Assembly (NCBI RefSeq): GCF_900116175.1 | Contig: NZ_FPCH01000003.1 | Coordinates: forward strand, 930,001 to 994,000 | Direction: 5' to 3' | DNA: 64,000 nt | Source: Hyphomicrobium facile | GTDB taxonomy: Bacteria > Pseudomonadota > Alphaproteobacteria > Rhizobiales > Hyphomicrobiaceae | Part shown: one piece after another, positions 34,317-43,681 of the stretch | Position numbering within the stretch: the first letter of the stretch is position 1 | Layout: each line of letters opens with the position of its first letter | The notes under the pieces: generated by a model | What the model saw: the letters and a program-made list of their open reading frames with translations, nothing else | Databases searched by the model: none | What the model was told of the DNA's origin: nothing | Position numbers and translations under genes: made by a program

Positions 34317-36710
34317 CTATCGCGGGCCAGCTTCTATCGAGACCTGCAGCGTCGCGCCCGCGATCAATTTCCGCGTGGCAGCTGCGATCCGCATATCCAT
34401 CTCGTCGCCCTCCAAGAGCGTCGCGTCCACGGTCCCATCGGCGATGCGGATCGCCACCGAGCGGCATCTCCAGCGCACGTGGAATGACAAGCTCTTCCAT
34501 TGAGGTGGTATCTTTGGGTCGATTGAAAGCGTATCGCCCATCAGGTCGAGACCAGCGAAGCCGAGCACCACTGCTTGCCACAGCGAACCGAGCCCGGCGA
34601 TGCGTACGCCACCGGCACTGTTAGGGTCGCGGTCCAGGTTGGTGGCCGCAGTCTCGCGGCGATAGCTCAGCGCTATCTCCGGATGGCCCAGACGCGCAGC
34701 TACTCGCGCATGCATTCCCGCGCTGAGCGAACTGCCGTGGGCACAACGCGCCTCGTAATGGCGAAAGTTCGTCTCGGCCATGGCACCGGGGAATTCTTCG
34801 GGCAGGAGCGCGATCAGAGCGATTACGTCGGCTTGCTTGACCACCTGCGAACGCCGCGTCGCCTGGCGGCCGATCACCACGTCAATAGGCACGGTGCGGT
34901 CGGTATAGCCGGCGAGATCGATGAATTCCAACGCATGAAAGCCGGTGAACTGCTCATAGAGCCCCGTCGCCGGATCGAGACCGACTACGATGCGTGCCAC
35001 CGCGTCGCGCCAGTCCGCAAACTCATCCTCGGTAAGTCCCAGCTTGTCCTGCAGTGTGGCGGCATGCTCGGGCCAGCGTGCGCGTAGCAGATCCATTGCC
35101 TCAAGCGCGCGCCTGATGTTCCAGCGCGCCATCACATTGGTGAAGGCGTTGTCGTCAACGTCGTCGTGGTATTCATCCGGCCCGATCACGTGGCGAATGT
35201 GCCGCCTGCCATCCGCCTCGGCCACCGCGCGCGACGCCCAGAAGCGGGCCGTGTCGAGTAGGATCTCGGCGCCAGCGCGAAGGAAGAAGTCGTCGTCTCG
35301 CGTCGCGTTCCAGTACTGCCACACTGCGTAGGCGACGTCGGCGCTGATGTGATGCTCCATACGGCCGGTCAGTATGTCCACCACGCTGCCGTCCTGCGCG
35401 ACCACACGTTCCGGCGTGGTCTCGGTGCCGGTGTCAGTCGATTCCCAGGCGAAGAGTGCGCCCTTGAAGCCGAAATGCTTAGCCTTCGCCCGCGCGCCAG
35501 GCAGCGTATGAAAGCGATACATCAGCAAAGCCCTAGCGGCTTCCGGCCAGACTGCGGTGTAGAAGGGCAAAAGGTAGATCTCGGTGTCCCAGAAAACGTG
35601 GCCGAGATAGGCGTCACCGGTTAGGGCCCGCGCTCCGATCGATACGCGATCGTCCTCGGGGTTGGCGGCGCTCGTCAGATGATAGACCGCAAAGCGCGCA
35701 GCTTGCTGTGCATCGTCATCGCCCTCGATGATTATGTCGCCTGCGAGCCAACGCTTATTCCAGGCTTCCTCGTGTGCGGCCAGTACGGCGCGCCAGCCAA
35801 GTGCGCGGTTGCGATCAAGCGCACGAGCGGCGGCGCGCGAGGTCGGATCGCACTCCGGCGTGTCGGCGCGCGCCACTGCGACCAGGCGGTCAAATTCGGC
35901 CACCTGTCCGGCAACGGACTGCCAACACCAAGTCCACTGCAGTGGAAAAGGTTGGTTCGGAGCAAGCGGATTATCCCCGACCCGCAGCGATGCGGCCCCG
36001 GTCATTGCCACACACTTAGCTGTGCTCTCCGTCCGCCACGCGCCTATATCCCGCTCGAGCCTCATCGGCTCCATGCCGAGCCCTGCCATCGCGAAACTGG
36101 CTTCCAGCTTTACGTCCACGCCATCGCGGTCAACCAAGATTCGTACAAGCTGCAGTCCCGTCGAGCGGTCCGCGAGGGAGAGCAGACGAAGCTCGCTCGC
36201 GGTCACGGTGATGCCCGCCGGTGTGCGATGGGTCCAGGTCGACAGCAGCAAGCCACGATGCATGTCGAGCTTGCGAGTGCCCCGGAGTAATTCACCCTTC
36301 CACCCCAGCACCGGTTGACCGTCCAACAGAATGCGTACGCGGGACCAATCGGCGACGGGGACCAATGCGGAAACCGGTGGCTCGGTGTTAGGCACGTCGA
36401 AAAGGCCGGCGACGTAGCAGCGCGGCCACGATGCCCATCGGCTATATCCGAGCCACGCGACCCAGGTTGGGCCCCGGCTAAGGGAGCGAGCGGCGCGCAT
36501 TCCCAAGAAGCCATTGCTGAAGGCGAAGCGGGACTCCAGGGTGCTCTCGGATAGTATGTTGTAACCTTCGTGACTGAGCACCCATCCAGGCTCTGCGGTC
36601 GGTTTAAGCGCCTCGCGCATTGGCGTATCTGCGTCACCAAGAGAGCCGGAGCGTAGAGCACTCTTCGCCAGGGCAGAGTTCGGAAAATGCTCGCGTCCCG
36701 TTGGCAGCAT
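34317..36710 (-). CDS. GH65-family protein (second, divergent copy)
   Basis: A 797-residue GH65 protein only distantly like the downstream copy. The general acid is E513 in VIGPDEYHDDVDD; GDAYLGHVFWDTEIYLLPF and AHGSSLSAGMHARVA are present, and SNGFLGMRAARSL marks the N-terminal domain. Phosphorylase residues around GSSLS are kept, so a phosphorylase of different linkage specificity is plausible. It begins 14 bases after the HAD gene. ATG 36710 has GAGAGG at ten bases; MREALK at 36620 is a possible later start. Two GH65 proteins in one operon may act on different disaccharides. Confidence 0.85.
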   Translation of the reverse strand: MLPTGREHFPNSALAKSALRSGSLGDADTPMREALKPTAEPGWVLSHEGYNILSESTLESRFAFSNGFLGMRAARSLSRGPTWVAWLGYSRWASWPRCYVAGLFDVPNTEPPVSALVPVADWSRVRILLDGQPVLGWKGELLRGTRKLDMHRGLLLSTWTHRTPAGITVTASELRLLSLADRSTGLQLVRILVDRDGVDVKLEASFAMAGLGMEPMRLERDIGAWRTESTAKCVAMTGAASLRVGDNPLAPNQPFPLQWTWCWQSVAGQVAEFDRLVAVARADTPECDPTSRAAARALDRNRALGWRAVLAAHEEAWNKRWLAGDIIIEGDDDAQQAARFAVYHLTSAANPEDDRVSIGARALTGDAYLGHVFWDTEIYLLPFYTAVWPEAARALLMYRFHTLPGARAKAKHFGFKGALFAWESTDTGTETTPERVVAQDGSVVDILTGRMEHHISADVAYAVWQYWNATRDDDFFLRAGAEILLDTARFWASRAVAEADGRRHIRHVIGPDEYHDDVDDNAFTNVMARWNIRRALEAMDLLRARWPEHAATLQDKLGLTEDEFADWRDAVARIVVGLDPATGLYEQFTGFHALEFIDLAGYTDRTVPIDVVIGRQATRRSQVVKQADVIALIALLPEEFPGAMAETNFRHYEARCAHGSSLSAGMHARVAARLGHPEIALSYRRETAATNLDRDPNSAGGVRIAGLGSLWQAVVLGFAGLDLMGDTLSIDPKIPPQWKSLSFHVRWRCRSVAIRIADGTVDATLLEGDEMDMRIAAATRKLIAGATLQVSIEAGPR

Positions 36711-36724
36711 GGGACTGAAACCTC

Positions 36725-37492
36725 TCAGGAGGCAGCGTGAGACGACGGCGTTTCAACCAGTTCGCCCAGATCGTTCGTCACGAGACGCGCGCCGGCGCGC
36801 TCAAGCTCTTTGGCATTGCCCCCGCGGGCGACGCCGATGACAAGTCCGAAGTGTCCTCTCGAGCCAGCCTGGACGCCTGAGATGGCGTCCTCGATGACAA
36901 CCGTTCGTGCCGGTTCAACCCCAAGCAGCCGTGCCGCTGTCAAGAAGGTATCCGGCGCCGGCTTACCAGCCAAATGCTCCGCACGGGCCACATTGCCATC
37001 CACGAGCATGTCAAAACAGTCTTCCAACTTGGCGGCCTTTAGAACAGCGCTGCAGTTCTGACTGGACGTGACGACGCCGAGTTTGAAGCCGCTGTCGCGA
37101 AGCTGATGAACGAGCCGCACGGTTCCCTCGTAAGGCTCGACTCCTTCCCGTTCGATGATCTTGTTGACCAATTCATTCTTGCGGTTGCCCAGTCCGCCGA
37201 CTGTCTCGGCATCCGGTGGATCGTCGGGGCTTCCCTCGGGAAGCGCGATACCGCGAGACGCGAGGAAGTCGCGAACGCCGTCGAAGCGGGGCTTGCCGTC
37301 AACGTAGAGCCGGTAGTCCGTCGCGGGGTCGAAGGGGCGAAAGTCTTCCCCTCGCTCAGTCGCCCGCTTCTTAAGGTACTCGTCGAACATTTCTTTCCAA
37401 CATGCGGCATGCATGCTGGCAGTGTCCGTGATCACGCCATCGAGATCCAGGAGGACAGCATCGTAAAGGTCTCGGGTGATGACGTGCTCCAT
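36725..37492 (-). CDS. pgmB: Beta-phosphoglucomutase-like HAD hydrolase
   Basis: A 255-residue HAD subfamily I protein with nucleophile motif LLDLDGVITDTASMHAACWK, a helical cap, motif II GVVTSSQNC and the acidic motif VVIEDAISGVQAG. The N-terminal pattern DGVITDTAxxH is that of beta-phosphoglucomutases, which convert beta-glucose-1-phosphate to glucose-6-phosphate. AGAGGAG precedes ATG 37492; the longer frame to 37846 would overlap the phosphatase gene and is rejected. Placement directly before two GH65 genes strongly supports this role. Confidence 0.85.
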   Translation of the reverse strand: MEHVITRDLYDAVLLDLDGVITDTASMHAACWKEMFDEYLKKRATERGEDFRPFDPATDYRLYVDGKPRFDGVRDFLASRGIALPEGSPDDPPDAETVGGLGNRKNELVNKIIEREGVEPYEGTVRLVHQLRDSGFKLGVVTSSQNCSAVLKAAKLEDCFDMLVDGNVARAEHLAGKPAPDTFLTAARLLGVEPARTVVIEDAISGVQAGSRGHFGLVIGVARGGNAKELERAGARLVTNDLGELVETPSSHAAS

Positions 37493-37512
37493 CGATCGCG
37501 CTCCTCTTAGGT

Positions 37513-38082
37513 TCAGTCGATGATGGGTCCATTCCAAACGCGCACGGCGGGGATATCCCGGTAGTAGCCGAGGACACTCAGCGTGCCCGTATCCAGCAGA
37601 AAATGCTGACCGGCGCTGGGAGACAACCTGATCCAACGCGCCGCGAGCACGCGCAGCACGTGCCCGTGCGCAAACAGAGCGGTGTCGCCGCCGACCGCGC
37701 GCGCCCGGGCTATCACTCGGTCTACGCGCGCACCTACTTGTTCCGGCGTCTCGCCACCCGGGCATCCATCCCGGAAAATCAGCCAGCCCGGCGCGACTTC
37801 GCGGATCTGCTTCGGCGTCAACCCTTCGTAGTCCCCGTAGTTCCATTCAGCGAGGTCGGAATCGATGACGACGTTATCGCCGCAGCCTGCAAGCTCGCAG
37901 GTCTCTCGGGCTCGCTGCATCGGGCTGCACAGAACCAGTTTGAAGGCGTTCCGCGACAGTACGGACCGCATTCGCTCAGCCAGGCGCCGGCCATTGTCGG
38001 TCAGGGGGATGTCGGTCGACCCAGTGTGCTGGCCGCTAAGGCTCCACTCTGTCTCTCCGTGCCTGATCGCGAACACGTTCAC
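37513..38082 (-). CDS. Histidine phosphatase (phosphoglycerate mutase-like)
   Basis: A 189-residue histidine phosphatase with the phosphohistidine motif FAIRHGETEWSLSGQHTGSTD split at the RHG core, CSPMQRARETCE, and the second catalytic histidine in LFAHGHVLRV. Relatives include alpha-ribazole phosphatase, sugar phosphatases and cofactor-dependent mutases. GTG 38082 follows GGAGG at five bases. It lies between phosphoketolase and the beta-phosphoglucomutase-like gene, so it probably acts on a phosphosugar of that route; the exact substrate is unknown. Confidence 0.82.
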   Translation of the reverse strand: MNVFAIRHGETEWSLSGQHTGSTDIPLTDNGRRLAERMRSVLSRNAFKLVLCSPMQRARETCELAGCGDNVVIDSDLAEWNYGDYEGLTPKQIREVAPGWLIFRDGCPGGETPEQVGARVDRVIARARAVGGDTALFAHGHVLRVLAARWIRLSPSAGQHFLLDTGTLSVLGYYRDIPAVRVWNGPIID

Positions 38083-38098
38083 GCTCGCCTCCGCACGT

Positions 38099-40504
38099 TC
38101 AAGCGTTGTCAGCTTCTGTCGACCGAACTCCAGCGGAGCCCGCTTCCTGTCCCCACCGCCAGCCGGTGATCTCGGGCATGTCGTCACCGTAGCGGCAGAT
38201 GTATTCCCGGTGATCGATGAGCTTGTCGCGAATGGCTTGCTTGGCGTAAGCGGCCCGCTCCCTGAGCTTCGGCACTCGGTCGATCACGTCGCTTACCAAG
38301 TGAAAACGGTCGAGGTCGTTCAGGACGCACATGTCGAACGGGGTCGTGGTGCTACCCTCTTCCTTGTATCCGCGCACGTGGATGTTCTTGTGGTTCGTTC
38401 GCCGGTAGGTCAGCCGGTGAATGAGTGCCGGGTAGCCGTGGAAGGCGAAGATGACCGGCTTTTCGGCTGTGAACAGAGCGTCGAAATCGTGATCGGAGAG
38501 ACCATGCGGGTGTTCGCTGGCCGGCTGCAGCTTCATCAGATTGACGACGTTGATGACACGCACTTTCAGATCGGGGGCGTGCCTTCGCAGGAGGTCGACG
38601 GCGGCCAGAGTTTCCAATGTCGGAACGTCGCCGCAGCACGCCATTACGACATCAGGCTCGCCACCCCGGTCGTTGCTGGCCCACTCCCAGATGCCCAGTC
38701 CAGCTTCGCAGTGCTTGATCGCCTCGTCCATGGTGAGCCACTGAGGTGCAGGCTGCTTTCCGGCGACGACGACGTTGACGTAGTTACGGCTGCGCAGGCA
38801 GTGATCGGTGACGGACAGCAAGCAGTTGGCATCGGGTGGGAGATAGATGCGGACCACCTCGGCCTTCTTATTGGCCACATGATCAAGGAACCCAGGGTCT
38901 TGGTGGCTGAAGCCATTGTGATCCTGGCGCCAGACGTGGCTCGACAGAAGATAGTTCAGTGAACTGATAGGTCGCCGCCACGGAATGCCATTGCACACCT
39001 TCAGCCACTTGGCGTGCTGGTTGAACATCGAATCGATGATGTGGATGAACGCCTCGTAACATGAGAAGAATCCGTGTCGGCCCGTCAGGAGATAGCCTTC
39101 CAGCCAGCCCTGACACTGGTGCTCGCTTAGCATCTCCATCACTCGCCCGTCAGGCGCCAGATGATCATCCCAAGGAACTGTCTCTGCGACCCAGGCACGA
39201 TTGGTGACTTCGAGCACATCCTGCCAGCGGTTCGAGTTGTTCTCGTCGGGGCTGAAGAGCCGGAAATTTCGTTCCTCTAGGTTCAGCTTCATCACATCGC
39301 GCAGGAACCGGCCCATGACCCGCGTGGATTCCGCGAAAACGGCGCCGCGGCTTGGCACGTCGACCGCATAATCGCGGAAATTCGGAAGCCGCAGTTCGCG
39401 AAGGAGTAATCCGCCATTGGTGTGCGGGTTGGCGCTCATGCGGCGTGTGCCGCGAGGCGCTAGATCGGCCAACTCCGGCCGCAGACGGCCGCTGTCGTCG
39501 AAGAGTTCGGCCGGTTTGTAGCTCTTCATCCACTCTTCGAGAATGCGCACGTGTGCTGGATTCTCGTGCATCTCGCCCATTGGCACTTGGTGCGAGCGCC
39601 AGTAGTCCTCGGTGCGCTTACCATCGATCTCTTTCGGGCACGTCCAGCCCTTGGGCGTGCGAAGTACGATCATCGGCCAGCGGGGCCGTTCGCCAAAACC
39701 ATTCTGCCGCGCGTCGGCCTTGATGCGCTGAATTTCACCCAAGACCTTATCGAGGGTGGAGGCCATCAGCTCGTGCATCGTTGCCGGTTCATGCCCCTCG
39801 ACAAAGTACGGCGTGTAGCCATAGCCGCGGAACAGGTGATCTAGCTCCTCATGACTAATCCGGGCGAGAACGCAGGGATTGGCGATCTTGTAGCCGTTGA
39901 GGTGAAGGATCGGCAAAACCGCCCCATCGGACGCCGGGTTGAGAAATTTGTTGGAATGCCAACTCGTTGCCAGCGGCCCGGTTTCCGCCTCACCATCGCC
40001 GACGACACAGGCAACGATCAGATCCGGGTTATCAAAGGCCGCCCCGTAGGCATGCGACAGCGCGTATCCGAGTTCGCCGCCTTCATGAATCGAACCGGGC
40101 GTCTCGGGTGCCACGTGACTCGGGATGCCGCCAGGAAATGAGAACTGCGTAAACAGGCGCTTCATGCCCTCTTCGTCGCGAGTGATATTCGGATAAACCT
40201 CGCTGTAGGTCCCCTCGAGGTAGGCATTGGCGACAATCCCCGGCCCGCCGTGTCCGGGGCCGGTGATGTAGATCATGTCAAGGCCGAGCTTCTTGATGAT
40301 CCGGTTCAGGTGCACGTAGATGAAGTTCAAACCGGGTGTCGTTCCCCAGTGACCAAGGAGCCGCGGCTTGATGTGTTCCTTTGTGAGGGACTGTTTGAGC
40401 AGCGGGTTGTCATAGAGATAGATCTGGCCGACCGACAGGTAATTGGCGGCGCGCCAATACGCATCCATTAGGTTCTGCTCTTTGGCGGACAGGACGTTTG
40501 CCAT
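38099..40504 (-). CDS. xfp: Xylulose-5-phosphate/fructose-6-phosphate phosphoketolase
   Basis: An 801-residue thiamine-diphosphate enzyme. It shows [35 protein letters not shown], the TPP-binding [20 protein letters not shown] and [15 protein letters not shown], all typical of phosphoketolases. It splits xylulose-5-P (and perhaps fructose-6-P) with phosphate into acetyl-phosphate and glyceraldehyde-3-P (or erythrose-4-P). GGAGG lies seven bases before ATG 40504. It is the first of five tightly spaced genes; acetate kinase, which would use the acetyl-phosphate, converges from the other side. Confidence 0.93.
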   Translation of the reverse strand: MANVLSAKEQNLMDAYWRAANYLSVGQIYLYDNPLLKQSLTKEHIKPRLLGHWGTTPGLNFIYVHLNRIIKKLGLDMIYITGPGHGGPGIVANAYLEGTYSEVYPNITRDEEGMKRLFTQFSFPGGIPSHVAPETPGSIHEGGELGYALSHAYGAAFDNPDLIVACVVGDGEAETGPLATSWHSNKFLNPASDGAVLPILHLNGYKIANPCVLARISHEELDHLFRGYGYTPYFVEGHEPATMHELMASTLDKVLGEIQRIKADARQNGFGERPRWPMIVLRTPKGWTCPKEIDGKRTEDYWRSHQVPMGEMHENPAHVRILEEWMKSYKPAELFDDSGRLRPELADLAPRGTRRMSANPHTNGGLLLRELRLPNFRDYAVDVPSRGAVFAESTRVMGRFLRDVMKLNLEERNFRLFSPDENNSNRWQDVLEVTNRAWVAETVPWDDHLAPDGRVMEMLSEHQCQGWLEGYLLTGRHGFFSCYEAFIHIIDSMFNQHAKWLKVCNGIPWRRPISSLNYLLSSHVWRQDHNGFSHQDPGFLDHVANKKAEVVRIYLPPDANCLLSVTDHCLRSRNYVNVVVAGKQPAPQWLTMDEAIKHCEAGLGIWEWASNDRGGEPDVVMACCGDVPTLETLAAVDLLRRHAPDLKVRVINVVNLMKLQPASEHPHGLSDHDFDALFTAEKPVIFAFHGYPALIHRLTYRRTNHKNIHVRGYKEEGSTTTPFDMCVLNDLDRFHLVSDVIDRVPKLRERAAYAKQAIRDKLIDHREYICRYGDDMPEITGWRWGQEAGSAGVRSTEADNA

Positions 40505-40729
40505 ATTTGCCTCCTGATCCGTGATGCTCGAGCCGCTCATGTGGCCGACCACCTGGAAGGTTATACGTCGGGTGTCGCGGAGCTACTTTCCCAATATCCC
40601 AAAGTTCCTCGTCGGCGATCGAGAGGACGTCTGCCGGAGGGCAATTTGCGGGGTTGCCGCACTCAATGGAACAGTATTGATGCAGCCTCTGACTAAAGCT
40701 GAGGTCAAGAGAGGTCGCGCAGCAGATCC

Positions 40730-41917
40730 GTGAGCACTAGAGCATCCAGTCGTTACGACGCAATCATACTAGGCGCAGGTGGTGCGGGGATGATGTGTGC
40801 CCTCACTGCGGGCCAGCGCGGACGCAAGGTTCTCTTGATTGATCATGCCGACGAGCCGGGAAAGAAGATCCTCATCTCGGGCGGCGGCCGCTGCAATTTT
40901 ACCAATCTCCATACTCCGGCCGAGCGGTATCTGTCAGCCAACCCCCACTTCGCCAAGTCGGCGCTGCGCCGCTTTCGCCCCGAAGACTTTATCGCCCTGG
41001 TCGAGCGCCATCACATATCTTGGCATGAGAAAACGCTGGGGCAGCTTTTCTGTGACGGCTCGGCCAGGCAGATCGTCGCCATGCTTCTCGATGAGTGCGC
41101 CAAAGGACACGTCGAGCTGAGGCTTGGATGCAGTGTGCGCGCGGTGGATCACGCAGATGGGACGTACCGCGTCAGCTGTGGTGATGAGACGGCCACCGCG
41201 CCCGCACTTGTGATCGCAACTGGTGGCCTGTCCATACCGAAAATGGGGGCGACCGGATTTGCCTACGATCTTGCCCGCAAGTTCGGTCTCGCGGTCCTCG
41301 CGCCCCGACCTGCGCTTGTGCCGCTGACGCTTGGGAAAGACGAGTCGCTGTTCCAGTCGCTGTCGGGTGTCTCGGCCGATGTCATGACGCGATGTGGCAA
41401 CGTCGCATTTCGCGAGGCGGCGCTATTTACCCACAAGGGGCTGTCGGGTCCGGCCATACTGCAGATTTCCTCGTACTGGACGCCCGGCGAGGAGATCGGC
41501 ATCGACTTTCTGCCACAGCTCGGATCGGCCTGGCTCCTCGACGCAAAGCGCAGCTACCCCCGTTCCGCGCTGCGCTCCGTGCTGGCGCATGCGTTGCCTG
41601 CGCGTCTCGCCGAAGCTCTGGCTGAGCGCTCAGGGCTCAAGGGGGAGCTCGCAAACACTCCCGACCGAATGCTTGAACAGGTTCAGCGGCGGCTTTCCGA
41701 CTGGCGCTTTCGCCCCACCGGCACCGAAGGGTTCGCCAAAGCCGAAGTCACGGCCGGCGGGATCAGCACCGACGAGCTGTCTTCGCAGACCATGCAAGCA
41801 AGGAACGTGAGCGGACTTTACGCGATTGGCGAAGCGGTAGATGTGACCGGCTGGCTGGGCGGCTATAATTTTCAATGGGCTTGGGCCAGCGGCTGGGTGG
41901 CGGGTCAAGCTCTGTAG
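40730..41917 (+). CDS. HI0933/BaiN-family FAD-dependent oxidoreductase
   Basis: A 395-residue flavoprotein with the FAD-binding motif AIILGAGGAGMMCALTAG, KKILISGGGRCNFTN, and the C-terminal FAD signature GLYAIGEAVDVTGWLGGYNF. This family (YhiN, BaiN, HI0933) is widespread; members reduce steroid or other unsaturated substrates, but most have no known substrate. GTG 40730 is used; only AGAGAGG far upstream supports it. It diverges from the phosphoketolase operon across 225 bases in which I see no further feature. Confidence 0.85.
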   Translation: MSTRASSRYDAIILGAGGAGMMCALTAGQRGRKVLLIDHADEPGKKILISGGGRCNFTNLHTPAERYLSANPHFAKSALRRFRPEDFIALVERHHISWHEKTLGQLFCDGSARQIVAMLLDECAKGHVELRLGCSVRAVDHADGTYRVSCGDETATAPALVIATGGLSIPKMGATGFAYDLARKFGLAVLAPRPALVPLTLGKDESLFQSLSGVSADVMTRCGNVAFREAALFTHKGLSGPAILQISSYWTPGEEIGIDFLPQLGSAWLLDAKRSYPRSALRSVLAHALPARLAEALAERSGLKGELANTPDRMLEQVQRRLSDWRFRPTGTEGFAKAEVTAGGISTDELSSQTMQARNVSGLYAIGEAVDVTGWLGGYNFQWAWASGWVAGQAL

Positions 41918-42081
41918 GCCGCCTCCTCATGGGATGCTGTCGCGTGCAGCGTCTCTTTGGCATTTGCCAGCGCGTCAGGGTACAGCAGCTCTTTCTTCAC
42001 CAAGCGAGCGCATCGCCTGACAAAGCTGCTATGTCGATCCCGTTCACGACATATAAGGGCGGCCATGAACGGGCCGCTCCC

Positions 42082-42447
42082 TCAACCTCCGGCACTCATA
42101 TGCCCTGAAGTGTGCTCGTTCGCCGACCACAGCGAAAGGACGATTGCTGCGATGCCGATCGCTATGCTTGTGCGCGTCGCTACCGCATGGCCGCTGAAGC
42201 TCAACACCCATGGCGCTACGATCAGCCAAGCTCCCAAGACTGCACTGATCCACTCCTCCCAGACGCGGAAGGCAAACAGAGCCGCCAGAGCCAGCAACGT
42301 GATGACGGCCCCGACGATGTGTGCATTCAGTGCAGCGTTGGCTTCCGTTGCATAGTTTAGTGCCCAAGGCGAGATGAACAGTGCAATTCCCAGCAGGACG
42401 TTGACCGAGTCCTGCCAATCGCTTGTGATGTTTTGCCTTGCATCCAT
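42082..42447 (-). CDS. SPW-repeat membrane protein
   Basis: A 121-residue protein with four hydrophobic segments and two SPW-type repeats: LGIALFISPWAL near residue 20 and LGAWLIVAPWVL near residue 72. Such proteins occur in stress and vitamin-K-epoxide-reductase contexts but have no known activity. GGAGG lies six bases before ATG 42447. It diverges from the kinase-like gene across a 354-base gap. Confidence 0.8.
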   Translation of the reverse strand: MDARQNITSDWQDSVNVLLGIALFISPWALNYATEANAALNAHIVGAVITLLALAALFAFRVWEEWISAVLGAWLIVAPWVLSFSGHAVATRTSIAIGIAAIVLSLWSANEHTSGHMSAGG

Positions 42448-42801
42448 TGCCAACCTCCTTCGGCTGACATCGCGAGTCCCATCATGGGAATTCGCATCGG
42501 TGTATGTGAGGTAATTGTTCGTCGAACGCGTTCAAGGACGCTGGAGCCTGAATCGAAAAATTTGATCGATCGCTCGCGTTACCGCAATGCAATACGCCCA
42601 TCGCGTGTGTGGGGCGGTCCGCCTGGGCCAGCGTCGGTAACCTTGCCAAGACACTCCGTACAAGTTGCGATGGCGGAAACAATGGCCTAAAATTCTTCAG
42701 ATTGGATTCATTGGGCGGCGAGCGCGAGCTCTAAGTACCTTTGCGGGCCATCGGGCCTGCAAGCGCATCCTCCGGCACGCGATGCCGCAAAGGAGGATAC
42801 A
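42448..42801. other. Intergenic region between divergent genes
   Basis: No convincing gene in 354 bases. It must hold promoters for the SPW gene and the kinase-like gene. I looked for FNR/FixK-type TTGAT-N4-ATCAA boxes and found only TTTGATCGATCG near 42560, whose half-sites are too close. AAAGGAGG just before 42802 is the ribosome site of the kinase-like gene. Confidence 0.45.
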
Positions 42802-43632
42802 ATGGCTGTCATTGCCATGACGCGCGAGATGGCGACGCGCGGGAGCGAAGTTGCGGCGGGCCTAGCAAAGCGATTGGGGCTTGCCATTGTTCACCATGAG
42901 ATCGTCGAGCACGACATCGCCGAACGAGCCGGCATGCCGGAAAGCGACGTGCATCGATTTCTCGAAGGCGAGACGTCGTTGTTGGAGCGGTGGACGCTCG
43001 ATCGCAAGCAAATGTCCCGGTGTACCGCTCAAGAGATTCTGGAGCTGGCGCTAAAGGGAAACGTGCTGATCAGGGGCTGGGGCGCCACCTATCTCCTGAA
43101 ATCTGTTCCGCATGTCGTCTGCGTACGTATCTGCGCGCCGATGCTATTTCGTGAAAGAGTCCTGATGGAGCGGCTCGGCGTTGGCATCGCCGAGAACGCG
43201 CGGCGGGAAATCGAGCGCAGCGACGCCGCTCACAACGGAACGATGCAAAGGCTTTTTGGCATCGACTGGGAGGATCCGTCGCTCTATGCGATCGTGCTCA
43301 ATACCGCACGGGTCCCGGTCGAAGACTGCGTCGAACATATCGTTCGCCTGGTGGAGAGCTCGACATTTCAGGAGACCGCGCGATCCCGCAACGTGCTGAT
43401 GGATCAGGTCATCCTGTTTCGGGCGCGAGCCGCCATGGATCGACGGTTCGGCGCCAAGTCCATTCAAAATTGCCTTGATGTGCACGTTTTCAGCGGCAAG
43501 GTGCTGCTCACGGGAGCGACGACAGATCAACAGATGATCGTCGATGCGGTGCGTTTGCTGCAAGGCGTTGAAGGTGTCACAACTGTCGAGAGCAAGGTCG
43601 CCCATGTTGCTTTCGTTCCGCACGCGGACTGA
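42802..43632 (+). CDS. Cytidylate-kinase-like protein with C-terminal BON-like domain
   Basis: A 276-residue protein. Residues 1-190 resemble the cytidylate kinase-like family (IAMTREMATRGSEVAAGLAK then LGLAIVHHEIV, and NVLIRGWGATYLL), although a classical GxxxxGK loop is not visible. Residues 200-270 look like a BON domain (NCLDVHVFSGKVLLTGATTD, VEGVTTVESKVAHV), a small module that binds phospholipid or ligands. AAAGGAGG precedes ATG 42802. The fusion suggests a sensor or regulatory role rather than nucleotide synthesis. It leads a rightward run with an SDR and a CBS protein. Confidence 0.7.
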   Translation: MAVIAMTREMATRGSEVAAGLAKRLGLAIVHHEIVEHDIAERAGMPESDVHRFLEGETSLLERWTLDRKQMSRCTAQEILELALKGNVLIRGWGATYLLKSVPHVVCVRICAPMLFRERVLMERLGVGIAENARREIERSDAAHNGTMQRLFGIDWEDPSLYAIVLNTARVPVEDCVEHIVRLVESSTFQETARSRNVLMDQVILFRARAAMDRRFGAKSIQNCLDVHVFSGKVLLTGATTDQQMIVDAVRLLQGVEGVTTVESKVAHVAFVPHAD

Positions 43633-43681
43633 CAGCTAGTTTGCTGGCCGAGCAAGAAACGTAACGCCAAAGGAGATGGCC

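Noticed and set aside
40505-40729. FNR/FixK box before the phosphoketolase operon
   Set aside because: No TTGAT-N4-ATCAA-like sequence found on either strand, although the gene content would suit oxygen control.
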